The notes: generated by a model not told the origin, from the letters alone. A stretch of DNA of 44,083 nt from Thoreauomyces humboldtii (GCA_027596035.1 JADGJA010000092.1:1-44083); one strand, 5' to 3'; positions 1-11,375 are shown, numbered from the stretch's first letter. Numbers and translations are program-made.

Positions 1-563
1 CCCCGCCGTCCGCCCACGGCACCGGCAACGGCAGCAACGGATCGGTCCTCTCGTCCATGTCCAGACAGACCTTCATGTCCCTGGTCGAGTCGGTGTACGA
101 CCAGACCGAGGAGACGACCCGACTCCAGCACACCCTCAGGGATCAGATCAGGAGGAGCACCGCCATGCTCCAGACCCTCCAGTCGTCGGGACAAATGATC
201 GAGGGACTCGTCAGAGGTCACTTCAGGGAGATGCAGGTCAACTACGGCGAAAAGTTCGGGTCGGCCCTCTACGAGCTGTCCAGGAGGGTGGAGAGGCTCG
301 AGGGCTCCATCGTCGGTGACAGGGAACAACAACCGGTCGGTGGTGGGAGTGGCAGCGGTGTCGGTGGTGTCGAGGGAGGAGGAGGAGGAGGAGGAGGAGG
401 AGGAGGACAGAGGAACGGTGATTCCTGGGGTTTCAAGGGTGGTCCACCCAGCGCCAGTGTCAACGGAGCTTCGAGCGGGTTCTCGGACCGGTCCGACACT
501 GGATACGAAGTGGTCGTCAAGGGGATCATGGAGCGGTTGGAAAGGCTTGAGAAAGAACAATAA
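1..563 (+). CDS. C-terminal part of an unidentified coiled-coil protein
   Basis: The reading frame is open from base 3 of the window to TAA at 561-563, so the 5' end lies outside. About 186 residues are visible. The first ~100 are rich in charged and hydrophobic heptads (around SLVESVYDQTEE, QMIEGLVRGHFREMQ and ELSRRVERLE) and look like a coiled coil. A Gly-rich linker follows, encoded by a (GGA)n-type microsatellite near 380-408 that gives a run of 11 glycines. A second short helix, IMERLERLEKEQ, ends the protein. No catalytic or DNA-binding domain is visible. It could be the oligomerisation tail of a transcription factor or cytoskeletal protein, but I do not recognise the family. The opposite-strand proline-rich frame is a shadow of the Gly tract. 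Confidence 0.6.
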   Translation, partial: PPSAHGTGNGSNGSVLSSMSRQTFMSLVESVYDQTEETTRLQHTLRDQIRRSTAMLQTLQSSGQMIEGLVRGHFREMQVNYGEKFGSALYELSRRVERLEGSIVGDREQQPVGGGSGSGVGGVEGGGGGGGGGGGQRNGDSWGFKGGPPSASVNGASSGFSDRSDTGYEVVVKGIMERLERLEKEQ

Positions 564-2392
564 GCGGGGAGAACCACATCATACTCGTATACAATCGCAT
601 TTTTCCCTTTCTTCATGTTCCCGAACCGGCCGGGAATGATGGACAAGCGTACGAGATGGCACGTCAGCCAGTGGTACAGACCAAAGTAGGGGATGGTGAA
701 GGAGATCTCAGCCTGAAGACTTGGGTGGAATGCGAATCAGTCTCGGCCGAGGGTACGAACCAAGGACCGCGACTGATGGCGGTGAGGACGACCAAAATGG
801 CGGTCATACTTGGTAGCGACTATGGTCATTGCAATGGGAGGAGCAATGAGCATGGACGATATCCAAGGATGACAGCCATACAAGGACGATTGGAACGGTC
901 AGAAAGCTGGGAAGGCGGTGCAGAGGCTACGTTTCCCAGGTGACGAAATGCCGGAAGTTAGAGGATATACAGAAGAGAGGGAGAACGAGTAAGGCAAGCA
1001 ACTCACCCCGTTGGGAACTGTCGGTGAGCTGGCAAGTGTTGATCGGTGGGACGACCTTCGCCGAGGATGCGACTCGTGCGTTCGTCCATCGCACTCATTC
1101 GTCTTCCAAGGATGCGTTCGTCCGTCGCGGTGATGACGCCCGACGGCGACGTGGTGATCAGCTTTCCTGAGATAACGATAAGCCCAGAGTCAAAAAGAGT
1201 CCAAATGGGCGCGCGCGGCCAAGTGAAGCTAACGACTTACCATGTTGGCACAATGTTGCTTGAATGACGGCTTTGTGCAGGTCGAGTTGGGTGATGGCTT
1301 CCCGAGGGTGGAGGTTGGATGCAGCGTCCTGCCTGAGGATGGAGCGTAGACGGATGCAAGGTGATAGTTGACGGAGTTGAAGGAGGTGAGAACTTGCCGG
1401 AAGCTGGAGTGGAGATGGCGTCGCAGGAGCTCGATGTCTTGCCGTGTGGGGATCTGGCGGAAGAGTGGAGGGACGTCTTGCCGAAGGTGGAGGGTCACGT
1501 CTTGCCGAACGACTTGCCGAAGGTGGAGGGAATGTCTTGACGAAGATGGAGGGAAGGGCGGAGGGAAGGGACGTCTTGCAGAACGACTTGCCGAAGGTGG
1601 AGAAGATACGCCGTGCCGAAGGTCTAAGGTGGCTGGCGGGGAGGGAGGACTTGCCGAAGGTGTACGACTTGCCGAAGGATGGAGGGAAGGATGAAGGGAC
1701 GACTTGGTGAAGATCTTGCCGAAAGATGGAGTGGCCGAAGGAGCTCGAGATCATGCCGTAGGAAGGCAGACTGGCAGAGAGGACCCACTTGCCGAACGTA
1801 ATAGGAAGGGGAGTAAAGGGAAGATGTGCGGTGTGAGAAGAGAGCGTTGGTGAAGTGAAGCGAGAGGTGAGATTGAAGTGAAGCGAGAGGGGGGATGCGC
1901 GACGACCCTGGGGGTTTTATATACGACGCGTGAGCTTGGGAGCGCTGGAGGGGAAAAGGCACTGCGAGCGAGAGAGGGGGGGAGTCGCTCCGCCTGCCCA
2001 GTAACCCCTCCTGCTGCGCTTTTTTGGACAGTCTGCTGCGCTGCATGATGCCTGCGACCCTCTCACCCTACGTGTGTTGTACAAGTGCGTACTCTTCAGC
2101 CTTACGTTACCAGACGTGCAGTGCTTCTTCTTGCAATCAGCTTGCAATCTTACTTTTGGCGGTCTGGTCCATCTCAACATGATTTTGATTGCCGCAAAAG
2201 GATGCCCGAGTCCTTCAATCGCGACTTCTCCCTCCTCCCGGCGTGCTCCCTGCGGGTGCCACCTCAGGTTGCTCTTCGCAAGTGGTCACCGCCCAGGTTA
2301 CTCCTATCGCCTATCTCCTATACATTCCTACCAACAAAACAATCTCTCTCGTTAAACTCTTGACAACGCTACTCATTCAAGTCTCTTGCAGT
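564..2392. other. intergenic region between two convergent genes, no gene seen
   Basis: This holds the 3' flank of the coiled-coil gene and the 3' flank of the SnoaL-like gene. Short open frames here lack codon bias and family resemblance. The only structured parts are the degenerate repeats at about 1390-1800 and a direct repeat of GAAGTGAAGCGAGAG at about 1852-1889. Confidence 0.6.
1390..1800. repeat. decayed minisatellite based on a CTTGCCGAAGGTGGAGG-like unit
   Basis: The words CTTGCCGAAG or CTTGCCGAAC recur about ten times at irregular spacing (for example near 1477, 1501, 1512, 1586, 1651 and 1669), usually followed by GTGGAGGG or GATGGAGGG. Variants such as CTTGACGAAG and CTTGCAGAAC show decay. 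Several overlapping open frames of 80-200 residues exist only because the repeat lacks stops, so I do not call them genes. Confidence 0.7.
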
Positions 2393-4215
2393 TCACGCAA
2401 ACGAGAACGATTGACCACCTCCAGGAGGCTGCAAGACTCTGAGAAGCATGCAAAAATGGATGTCATCAGCTTTCCTCGAGGATATGTGCACTCTCAACAC
2501 ACTCACCTGCTGGAAGGTCGAACGGCGACGACCTCATCGCTCCTGGCGTTGGGGTCGCGCTTGCCGGACCTGGGACGACCCTGTTGAGGCAGGTTGTACC
2601 CGAAGATGTCGTTGTCCTTCTGCGCCATGGCAGAGTGCTTGCGACCGTGGTGGACTCCAGCCGCACCGGCGGCGGGTACGCCGTCCTCGACGACTTCGTC
2701 GGGACGGAGAGAGAACTGGCTGGCGTTGTTGAGCGCGCCTTCGTAGTGCTTCTTGCTGCGGGGAGCCTCGTGGTTGTCGGCGTGGACTGCGGCGAGCTCG
2801 GCGGGAGTGAAGATCTTCTTGCCCGAGACGTAGGGGATCTCGGCCGGCTCCGCGACGTCCTTTGCGTGAGACCAGTTGGGGTCCCTGCGGAGGCCCGTGG
2901 CCGCGGGAGCGACGTCCTCGGCTGCGGGTGCGACGTTGCCGAACGAGATGGACGAGTGGAATCTGCGCGGGTCGACGGGAAGGGCGCTGTGATGCTGTTC
3001 GGCGGAAGCATCGGCTCCGAAGATGTCGGATGTTTTTGACGCCTGTGCGTGGTGGATGCGGGTCGAGGATCGAGCAGCAGTTGCGCTTGGCTCGCTGTTG
3101 TGAAGAATGGACGACATGTCGCCGTTCTGACCGGGGACGGCCGAACCAGGACGCTTTCCGGGAACGGGCTGTTCGTCAAAGGAGTTGCCGACGGGATGCG
3201 CATGGGCCGCTCGCTGATCTCGTCGAGCTTGTGCTACACGGAGATCTTCGTCCGCGTCTCCCTGAGGCAGAATGCCGTGCGCTGGGCCAGAATGGTTCAT
3301 GGCGCGCGTTGCCACACTGTCGTGATGTGCCTGGAATTTGGGAGGGAGTCGGGTCAGCTTGTCTCTGAGAGCGGAAGCGTACTTCTCCTGCGTGCGGAAT
3401 CTTGCCCACCTTTCCGGAGAGCACACCGGCGACCGGCGCGGCATCCCAGTGTTCCTTCTCCATCTGCACGGCCTTTGTGTGGGCGTGCAGCAAACGATCG
3501 ACGATTCTGGGACCGAGGACCGGTGGAATGGTCTCGCTGTTGTTTGATTTGCAGAAGAGAGAAGCCGGGAGGAGGCCAATCTGCTTCATGACCGTGCCCT
3601 GGTCCCAGTGCACACGCTTGGCAGAGATTTGTCCCGAAAGGTTGAACGTCACGAAGACGGTCTGAAGTGTGCGAAGGGTAAGATGTGGTGGACATTTCAG
3701 AAGAGCAGAGAACTACCAGAGAGTGGATGACCTACCATCGGGAGAAGGATCCTACGGTTCGTTGGCTTGACGTCTGGGAGCAACCAGTCGACGGTGGCAT
3801 CGTGCACCAGAGTGACGATGACCTCTTCGGCGATACCATTCTCAGACACGACACGGTTAATGAGCTGGGAAAGGGAACGGAAACGGAAACGGAAACGAGG
3901 TCAGCGTCCGTGGGAAGATTCCGGGAAAGAATTCCAGATGCACACTCTCAGCAGCCCAATCTTTGGGCTGCGCGCGAAAGACGCCCCCCCGACCCTCACC
4001 TTCTCTTCGGTGACGACCGAGGAAAACTGCTCGACGAAGGTGCGAAGAAAGAGCTGGATGGCAGGAAGTCCGTCGGCGCCTGCTGCGGTCGGGACGTAGA
4101 CGATGGAAGCGTCTGGAGCAAAGTGAGTCGCCGCGAGAGAGGCAGCGGCCGACGAAGGGTGGGCTAGGGAAGCCTTGTGGGCTTTCCATAGCTCGAGCAG
4201 ATCCGATCCAGACAT
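2393..4215 (-). CDS. SnoaL/NTF2-like domain protein with C-terminal HN1/Jupiter-like motifs
   Basis: The five-exon model is 4215-4000, 3864-3736, 3661-3410, 3330-2507 and 2438-2393, giving 488 residues. Donors and acceptors are canonical; the 3409-3331 intron has GCTGAC before its acceptor and repairs an apparent frame change. Residues 1 to ~145 form a SnoaL-like/NTF2-like fold, with LVHDATVDWLLP and KRVHWDQGTVMKQIGLLP typical of fungal dienelactone-hydrolase-associated SnoaL proteins. The rest is disordered and carries KTSDIFGA and KDNDIFGYN. The 46-nt last exon encodes SSRVLQPPGGGQSFSFA, close to the animal HN1/Jupiter signature (SSRVLxPPGG plus SxIFG). A ligand-binding or enzymatic role for the fold is possible but no active site is proven. 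The gene is divergent from the wall protein at 4782. Confidence 0.8.
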
Positions 4216-4781
4216 TTCTCAATAGGCGGTAGAAGCGGGGAGGGAGGCAGGGGGTGAGGGGTATCGTGGGATGGCGGGGGTGGGATTGTCGACGATCTCT
4301 ACTGCAGCAGCAGCATCACGAACCAAAACGTCGCGGTGACACGCAGCAGACGGAATGCAAAGACCCTACCGTAGTTTAAATGCTCAGAGCCCCCCCGTTT
4401 TCTGGCTCCGAGCCATCATTTCAACCGCTATCAACTTGTCGTTGGCACCATTTCTTCCCATTTCTTCCCGACAAACGCGTGAGGCCAAGCGTGAGGGAAA
4501 CAAGTCGACAGCGAGGAAGAGGGGGGGCTCTGAGCATTTTTACTACGGTAACAAGAACCGAGGGTCTAGGGGTAGGGCTGATGCACCACATTCATCAATG
4601 CGACATTGTGCAGCAAGTCGATTAGGGCTACGCGTGTGCGTGTGTGTGGCGGCGGTTTTGCAGAGTGGCGCATGCGCAGAGATTCCCTTCCCTTCCCTTC
4701 GTCCCGTCCCTCGCCTGCAGTCCTTTCTTCTTCTCCCCACTGTTGCCCTCGCTTGGGTTTTTCGCTTTTCTCGTCACAACG
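4216..4781. promoter_or_regulatory. divergent intergenic promoter region
   Basis: 566 bp separate the start codons of the SnoaL-like gene (-) and the wall-protein gene (+). The stretch is pyrimidine-rich just upstream of 4782. No clear TATA box or named site could be assigned. Open frames that run through it are extensions or shadows of the wall-protein gene. Confidence 0.4.
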
Positions 4782-5522
4782 ATGCTCTCTTCTCGATTCG
4801 TCTTTCGGCCGGCCGCCGTCGTCCTCCTCGTCACTGTGCTACTGGCGTGCTGCTGCTCGGTGCAGGTGGTCCTGGCCCAAGCGCCAGCAGCAACTCCCGT
4901 CGCCTCCCCTGCCGCGTCTCCCTCTCCTTCCGCCTCAGTCTCCTCCACCCGCCCAAGCTCTTCCGCAGCGGCAGCTGCTCCTTCCACGTCTGCTGCACCC
5001 GTCTCGACCGCCCTCCCCGCCTGTGGATCGTCCCCAGGTGCCATTTTCATCACAAACCCCGTCTCCTCCACGTACGCCGCCGTCGGTTCCTCCATCAACG
5101 TCACATGGACCTACAGCTCCCTCACCCTGCCCCAATATCCGGCAAAGGGCTTGGTCGTCTACTACCAGCGATCGGACACGGCCATCACAGAGGCCGGCTG
5201 GCAGGTCGCCGTGGCCAACATCCCTCCCCAGTCAAAGACCGTCGCCTGGACCATCCCCAGTCTGCAGGACGGAAAGTACGAGGTCCACGTCGTGGCCGAC
5301 GGGGTCGACCCCATCGCGAGACCCGCCTCCAGCGTGGCCACATGCGTGCCCGACGGCATGCCCGGACCCGAGAGCAGTCAGCAGTTCGTCATCCAGAACG
5401 CAGCCCCGCTCGTCGTCTACCCGGACACGTTGGGTCCCAACTCGAACGCTCCCAGCAATCTCTACCTCGGGTCGGGCGCCGTCCTGGCCGCAGCCGGCTT
5501 CGCCGCCTTGGCTTTCGTGTAG
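4782..5522 (+). CDS. GPI-anchored Ser-rich cell-wall protein with Kre9/Knh1-like domain
   Basis: This is a single exon of 246 residues. The chosen ATG gives a strong signal peptide: a basic start, then the hydrophobic core AAVVLLVTVLLACCC, with cleavage near VVLA-Q around residue 34. A Ser/Ala/Pro-rich stalk follows, then a roughly 110-residue beta-sandwich (ITNPVSSTYAAVGSSINVTW ... GKYEVHVV) resembling the Kre9/Knh1 N-terminal domain of the fungal Ser-Thr-rich GPI-anchored family. It contains an N-glycosylation site, NVT. The C-terminus is a small-residue and hydrophobic tail, LGSGAVLAAAGFAALAFV, as expected for GPI attachment. The likely role is at the outer plasma membrane or wall, perhaps in glucan assembly. 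An in-frame extension upstream to 4644 exists but would bury the signal peptide. Confidence 0.85.
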   Translation: MLSSRFVFRPAAVVLLVTVLLACCCSVQVVLAQAPAATPVASPAASPSPSASVSSTRPSSSAAAAAPSTSAAPVSTALPACGSSPGAIFITNPVSSTYAAVGSSINVTWTYSSLTLPQYPAKGLVVYYQRSDTAITEAGWQVAVANIPPQSKTVAWTIPSLQDGKYEVHVVADGVDPIARPASSVATCVPDGMPGPESSQQFVIQNAAPLVVYPDTLGPNSNAPSNLYLGSGAVLAAAGFAALAFV

Positions 5523-5768
5523 GAACGAGAGATCACGGAGACTTCCCGCTATTCATGTCTCCCCGTCTGTACATTGTATCATCATCATTCTATCCCTCTC
5601 TCTCTCTCTTAATCACTACCTATCGTTCGGGACCGTATGATTTCGTATGATTTCGTGGGAAAAGAGAAACGTATGTACAGATGTGACAGAAGGGGACAGC
5701 CCATCCCAAAAGCGTCCGGCGCTTCCGGGGTATGAGTTCACAAGGGCGGTTGGGTTTGACGAAACGCT

Positions 5769-6797
5769 TCAAGCAGCTAGTGGCTCTTCGAGCGTTCGCC
5801 CCTTTCCAGCCGCTGCTTTCTTTGCTTTCCTTTGCGCAGTCGGCTTTCCCTCTTCCACTGCAACCGGCTCGTCCCCGTCTGGGAGCTCTGTCGCGGGCAC
5901 TTCGGGGAACTCCGTGTCGGCTTCCGGGATCTTCGCGGCCGGGGTTTCTGGCACGGCAGGAAGCTTCGCCGCCAGCTTCATCAAGTAGACAAGTCAGTAC
6001 TGCGATAACCAGACAAGACCGCAAGGTCTCGGAGGGCAGCCGATGGACGCTTACCTCTTCCTGCTCCAGCACGTCCAGTTGCGCCATGATCTCGTCCTCG
6101 TCCTCTGCCGACATGCTTCCGCTTATGAGCTCGTCGATCTCCTGCAAAATATGGAAGCGCATTATATCAGGACACACGATATATTCGTAGGGTCGTTCGA
6201 GGGCCTTGCTTACTGCCTGGTACGCGATCCCATCGGCCGTGTCGTCCATCAGCTTTTGTACAGAGTCCAATGACATCTCTTGGTGGATCTGCTTGAGAAT
6301 CTCGTTTCCCTGCTCAAGCCCTTTCATGACATCCTGCTCCACGAGCGCATACTCGATCTGCCCAGTCTGCGTGGTCAAGATCAGGTTCAGTCTTTTCGTT
6401 CCATGTCGCGTTACCGGCTCGTGCTCGCCAAGAACCGAACGGTCCGTACCAACTGTTCGAGGGTCAGGAGTTGCTGATCCGTCTGCAACAGCAACCGTTC
6501 CTGATACTTTTTCTTCTTCAACGCTAGCAACGCACGGCCCTGATCTCCGTTTCGCAGATGATGCTTGGCCACCTCAACCTCCTTCCCCAGCACGACTTCA
6601 ATCTGAGAAGGTTTTGCTGAATCAATGACACGTCATGTTCCAATCAGCCGTCTCTCCCTCTTCCGAACCTTCACTTGATACTGCTTGAGTCTATCACGTT
6701 GTCGCTTCAGATCCAAGATCGCCTTATCTTTCGGCAAGACGTGTTTGTCCTTCACGATGGGAGCCTTCGATTTATCCTTGCCAAGGAGGTTTCCCAT
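5769..6797 (-). CDS. VPS20: ESCRT-III subunit Vps20/CHMP6
   Basis: The five exons are 6797-6669, 6602-6450, 6366-6214, 6141-6055 and 5978-5769, encoding 243 residues. All introns are 66-83 nt with GT/AG, and the last has TACTGAC before its acceptor. The protein begins MGNLLGKDKSKAP, with glycine 2 in a good N-myristoylation context. The Snf7 core follows (LKRQRDRLKQYQVK, RALLALKKKKYQERLL), then a segment aligning closely with CHMP6 (LLTLEQLTGQIEYALVEQDV; AYQAEIDELISG; AEDEDEIMAQL). The tail is Pro/Ala/Glu-rich. Known role: Vps20 links ESCRT-II to Snf7 polymerisation at endosomal membranes during multivesicular body formation. The skipping of frame at each junction matches the family length exactly, which supports the model. 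It is divergent from the Rco1-like gene. Confidence 0.93.
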
Positions 6798-7506
6798 GAC
6801 GGATTCTCACGCTCCAACAGATCGTATAGTGTGAAACGATGGGCTTCGTCGTCCGAGGGGAGCCGTCGTCTCTCTTCGTCGGTCAGAGTAAGCGGCAGGT
6901 TAACGTTCGACTTCCAGCAAGTTTGAATCTTCAGAAACAGCGAGCTGAACGTCTGGTGGGTCTGACTTCTCCGGCGTGTGACGCTTTGCGAAAGAAACCA
7001 GGAGTGCGAGGCTCGGCCAAAGCTATGGGCCTAAACTGGAAAAGCAACGTGAGCACAGGCGTGTGTGGAGGTCCAAAACACCTAGCCCGAAACGACTTCA
7101 TACGGATGGATGGTGGTCGGCTAGCTCGACAACAAAGGCCCGTCGGCAACAGGAACAGCCAAGAGAGGACGTTCTAGACTGGTGACGATGATTTACGGGG
7201 TCACTGAATCTCTGGGAGGCGAGGGATGCTTGTGCCTTCGTGTGGGGGCCGTTCGGTCGCGCGCAGCCATCGGGGTGTCCGACAGGCAATTTGAACCACC
7301 ACTCAAGCCAGCAGACAGGCCCGGCTCAACCTTGTGCCATCACACCGGCAGAAGCAAGGAACCCGAGGGAGAGGTAGGGGGGTTCTTTTGGGTCGCCTGT
7401 TGAGAGCCTACGAACTATATCTAATGTCCTTGGTGGCCTTTTCCGTATAGCCTTACGCTGGACGGACCGCCCTATAACCAATCCGCGTATCGAGTGCCAG
7501 AGCAGC
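6798..7506. promoter_or_regulatory. divergent intergenic region between VPS20 and the Rco1-like gene
   Basis: The 709 bp contain no frame with coding character. The stretch must carry the promoters of both divergent genes. No distinct TATA box or repeat was seen. Confidence 0.4.
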
Positions 7507-10500
7507 ATGCTCACGCATCTGCCGGCAGAAGAACAGCATCACCAGCACGAGGACCCGCAGCCGACAGGGAAGGGAGCATCTGCAGATTCTTCTGGAGCTC
7601 TCGGGCAGTATCTACAGCTACTCCCCGTAGAGTTCTGGAGCCCGGCAGCGAGCGTCATGATGAACCACGATGGATCGGCTGGGGTACGGAACCCACCGCC
7701 AGGGTCGTCGTTTTCTGAGCGTGCTGCCCTTTCGGCGAACGCTGGCAGCACCCCTTTGCCCCGTCAGCAGCAACGTCCTCCTGCAGCATCGGCAGCGTAC
7801 CCATACCAACATCGATACAATGAGATACAGCCAGCAGCCCTAATCATGCCGACGTATCCTGTTTCTGGACCTGCAACTTCCGAGTCAGAACTCTCGCCCC
7901 TTTCCGCTGTCCCATCTGACTCTTCGTGTTCCGACCGAGGCTCCAGCGTGGAAGGACGTGTCGTCAATCGTCGTCCTTCGCAGACAGGGTGGCCACAACA
8001 CCAAGCCTATCCACAGGCAGCGCAAAACTGGCATCAACCTCCGCCGAACGGCCGTCACTTGATACCATCCGATCATGGTGCATACGGCAGCACACCTGCA
8101 TACTACCCGCTGGCAGCCTCCTCCGCTGCGCCTTTCCCTTACCGCGGGCCCTCGTACGACCGCTATCCCAATTGGACGCACAACTCGCACTACGCCCCGC
8201 AACAGCCGTCCACATACACTTCACAAGCTGGACCTTTTTCACACCAGTCCCCAGTCGCTTTTCCGTCCGACTCCAATGCGCGACCATCGATATACGATCG
8301 TCGCTACAGCAGTGAAGGGCTCCCAAGAGCAACTGGGCCATCACAAGCTCTTGGGAGACCGCCAACTTCTCTCAAGGCATCTTCCCACCCCTCAAGCACT
8401 AACGGTACGACGGCTGATGTTGGCCGTTCTGCGGAGCCGTCCACTACCCGACAGGATCGCGCATCACCCCGCTTTGCTGGAGTGCAACCGACGGCCGGTC
8501 TGGGCATCGAACCATCCAAGAAACGGACACACAAGAAAGCTCGTCCACCTTCTGCGAGGCACGACGGTCCAACAACTTCCTCCAAGCGGGATCAGGGATC
8601 AACCGCCGCCAATACACTTGTGAATCCCTTCACAAGGAAACCCGTTGCAGGGAGCAGCGAGGATATGGACCTGAACGAGGACGTGTCCATCGTCAAGGGA
8701 GAGCCGGTGCAGGTCGCTGGCAACATGATACCATTCTCTTTCTCTGCTTTGCAACGGAGGACGAGTGTTTCTCAACCGGCTATGAGCCCACGGAAGCCTA
8801 TTAAAGATACCCGGACATCCCCTACCAGACCGTCCAAACGGGCCGGCGCGACAAAGGCGGGCGACGTCATGCCGGATGCAAAGGTAAAAACTTAGATTTC
8901 AGTCTCGTTCTGAAGCCTTTCGGCAGCTCACATCCGCATCCGGAACACTTGCAGGCGGCTGTGCATCACAATGACGATCATTGCTCTGCATGCCTTGGAG
9001 GTGGTCGCCTTCTCTGCTGCGATATATGTCCATGCGCTTTCCACTTCCTGTGCGTTGAAGAAGGCTTTTCTTGCATCGAAGACGTCCCGGATGATAGCTG
9101 GGCGTGCAGATCGTGTCGAACCAGAAAGGTTAGGCGTGGTTTCGCGTTTCAATCATCACGTTGAAGCGTGTGGAAAGGACTCATTCTTCTTCGTTGGATA
9201 TTCAGCGTGACAAAGCGGGCAAACAAAGATCAGGAGTCGATTCGGATGGCCTCTTCCGTAAACTGCTGGACGCGCTAGAACGTAGAAACCCTCGCGTGTT
9301 CGAGCTTCCCCAAGCCATCGTCGACCACTTCGAGCACGTCTACCGACACCCGGCCACGGGAATCTACGTCGACACGCGGGAGGTCGAGGTGACGCGCGCG
9401 AACAAGGGCGCTCGAGCGAGCAGGAGGACGGTCGCTCCCGCTCTCGGCACGAGCACGGACCTCGTCGCCGACCGATCGACCGTGGCAACGTCGATGCTGT
9501 GCTCCAAGTGTGGCGAGTCCGGACACAAGCTCTGTCAGGCCGCGTTCCTTTCATCGAACTCGGTGGCTCAAACCGAAGGTCCCATCCTCAACACCCAGGC
9601 GCAGAGGACGGAGCTCATCAAGTGCGATTACTGTCCTCTCGTCTGGCATCTCGACTGTCTAGATCCTCCTCTCACGAGCGTGCCTCCCGAGCTCAAGGAG
9701 GACGAGAAGGAGATTGTGGATGCAGGGATGTGGAACGGTCTGCGCACAAAGTACTGGGGAACCGTTGACCGGACCGGGACTCCAGGGACGACCGGAGATG
9801 CCGCTGCTCCCGCTGTTGCTGCTGCGGCCGGGAACTCTGGTCAAGGGGTGAGCGGCGTCATCGAGCTCAGACGAAAGTGGATGTGTCCCTGCCACGTGGA
9901 CTGGTCCTTGCCGAAACTCCGTGTCAATGCTGGATGGAAGTGGGTCGACGTCGTCGAAAAGGACGGGTCTTCATCGAAAAAGCAGCCGACGTCTGGATTG
10001 GACGAGAATGTCAGCACGATGCCCGGGAGTGCGGGACTGGGTGCTTCCAAAGTCGGTCGTCCGAAGCGCGCCCTCCTCAACACGACGTCAAGCACGCGGC
10101 AGGAGGTATCAACTCTCGGTCGTTCGAAGCGAAGGGGACTCCACGATGATGTGGAAGAAGAATCTGCGGATTATATACCAGGGGCAACCGTTCCACCCAA
10201 GAAGCAACGTCTCGTGGACAGCAAATCCCTCAAAGCCAAAGATCACTCCGCAAAATCCATCCCGATGGCGATCCCGCGTCACCACGAGGTGGTCACGACC
10301 TCCAACACGGTCAACAACGGCCACGTCGAGGTCGTCAACGACCTTGACACGGACGCCCACTACGCAGCAGCCGCCTCGTCAGCTCTCCGTCGCAAGGAGG
10401 CAAAGAGCAACGCCTCCTCCACTCGACAGGATTTCGAAGAGCTCGATTTCGGAGGCGTCAAGTACCGACTCCCCGAACGAAGCATCAAGCTCCAGTTCCT

Positions 10501-11212
10501 CGACCGCGTCCGGTCCATCCCCGAACCGGCACAGAAGAGGACCGAGGCCGTTTCCACGGCAGACAGACAGGGGCCGTTTCGAGAAGCGTTCGGATATGTG
10601 GAACGCACCTTCCGGAGTCGCGTCGACGAGCTGTACGGGGACGACAAGGCCGTTCGAGGCGTGGACGTCGAGGCCGGATCGTTGGCGTACGTGGCGAGCG
10701 TGGCGGAACAGGGCGTCGCGAGAAGATGCGCTGGAAAAGTTAGGGCTACGGATCGAGAGGCAGTGGAGGTGAGTCGGTGCTTTTTTTCGACTCCATCCCT
10801 TCACCCGAGTTTGAGACTGACTTGGTTCGCCCTCGTCTCTTCCCTTGCCCAGTGGCTCGAATCCGTCTCCTTGATGCAATCGGAACTTGCCTACCTTCTC
10901 AACAGGCGTCGCGCGGCCAACGCTTATGTAGCTGCCGATGCAAGCGAGCATTCTGTCGACTTGGATAAGTCATCCGGCCTCCCCAAGGAGTCTTCCAAGG
11001 TGGCAACCGGCGACGTTGAAGACAGGGAACCACTGGCCAAGGACGCGGCGCACCAGCCCTTCCACGGGTCCAGCAACGAGCGGGAGCACGGGCGAGCGGA
11101 CAAGGACAATGGAGTCGCGGAGACGAAGGTGACGCTCAGGGCCACGGATCCAGAATGGGTCGCGTTTTGCGCATGGAGGAAGCAGAACGAAGAGGAGGAG
11201 AAGCGGGCGTGA
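7507..11212 (+). CDS. Rco1-like double-PHD subunit of an Rpd3S-type histone deacetylase complex
   Basis: The four exons are 7507-8883, 8955-9128, 9206-10768 and 10853-11212, for 1157 residues, all junctions in phase 0. Residues 1-459 are a disordered region rich in Ser, Pro, Gln and Tyr. Exon 2 encodes almost exactly the first PHD finger (C4HC3: HCSAC, LLCCDICPCAFHFLC, SWACRSC). Next comes GLFRKLLDALERRNPRVFEL, matching the conserved Rco1 segment between the fingers. A second PHD (~614-750; MLCSKC, IKCDYCPLVWHLDCLDPP, KWMCPCH) is split by a ~75-residue Ala/Gly-rich insert. YRLPERSIKLQFLDRV and EWLESVSLMQSELAYLL match the C-terminal conserved part. In yeasts Rco1 and Cph1 target Sin3-Rpd3/Clr6 to transcribed chromatin. 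The start is the first suitable ATG and could lie elsewhere. Confidence 0.85.
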
Positions 11213-11375
11213 CGACATCTCTTCCTGTGTCGGAATTATTTTTTTGTTATTCCCGAATTGCGTGGATGAAATTTTCTATTTAAATGGATGAGCCAGTGAC
11301 AACTCTTGTCTACTGATGTTTTTCTACGGATAGTACGCTGCAAGAGAATCATACGCAGGGAAAGGTACAAGGTAT

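Noticed and set aside
1158..1754. 198-codon frame in the minisatellite
   Set aside because: Composed of repeat-derived SFGKS/SARR units, without coding bias or conservation signal.
3176..3661. Apparent frameshift in the SnoaL-like gene near 3400
   Set aside because: Explained by a canonical 79-nt intron (3331-3409) with GCTGAC before the acceptor. Neither a 22-nt micro-intron nor programmed frameshifting is needed.
4355..5650. 431- and 344-codon frames over the wall-protein gene
   Set aside because: They are shifted frames of the GC-rich Ser/Pro-coding stretch. Only the 4782 frame gives a signal peptide, a Kre9-like domain and a GPI tail.
10690..10772. Possible frameshift in the Rco1-like gene (a second frame reads EDALEKLGLRIERQW)
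   Set aside because: The main frame runs cleanly to a GTGAGT donor at 10769 and resumes in phase after 10852 with conserved sequence, so the alternative frame is probably a shadow.
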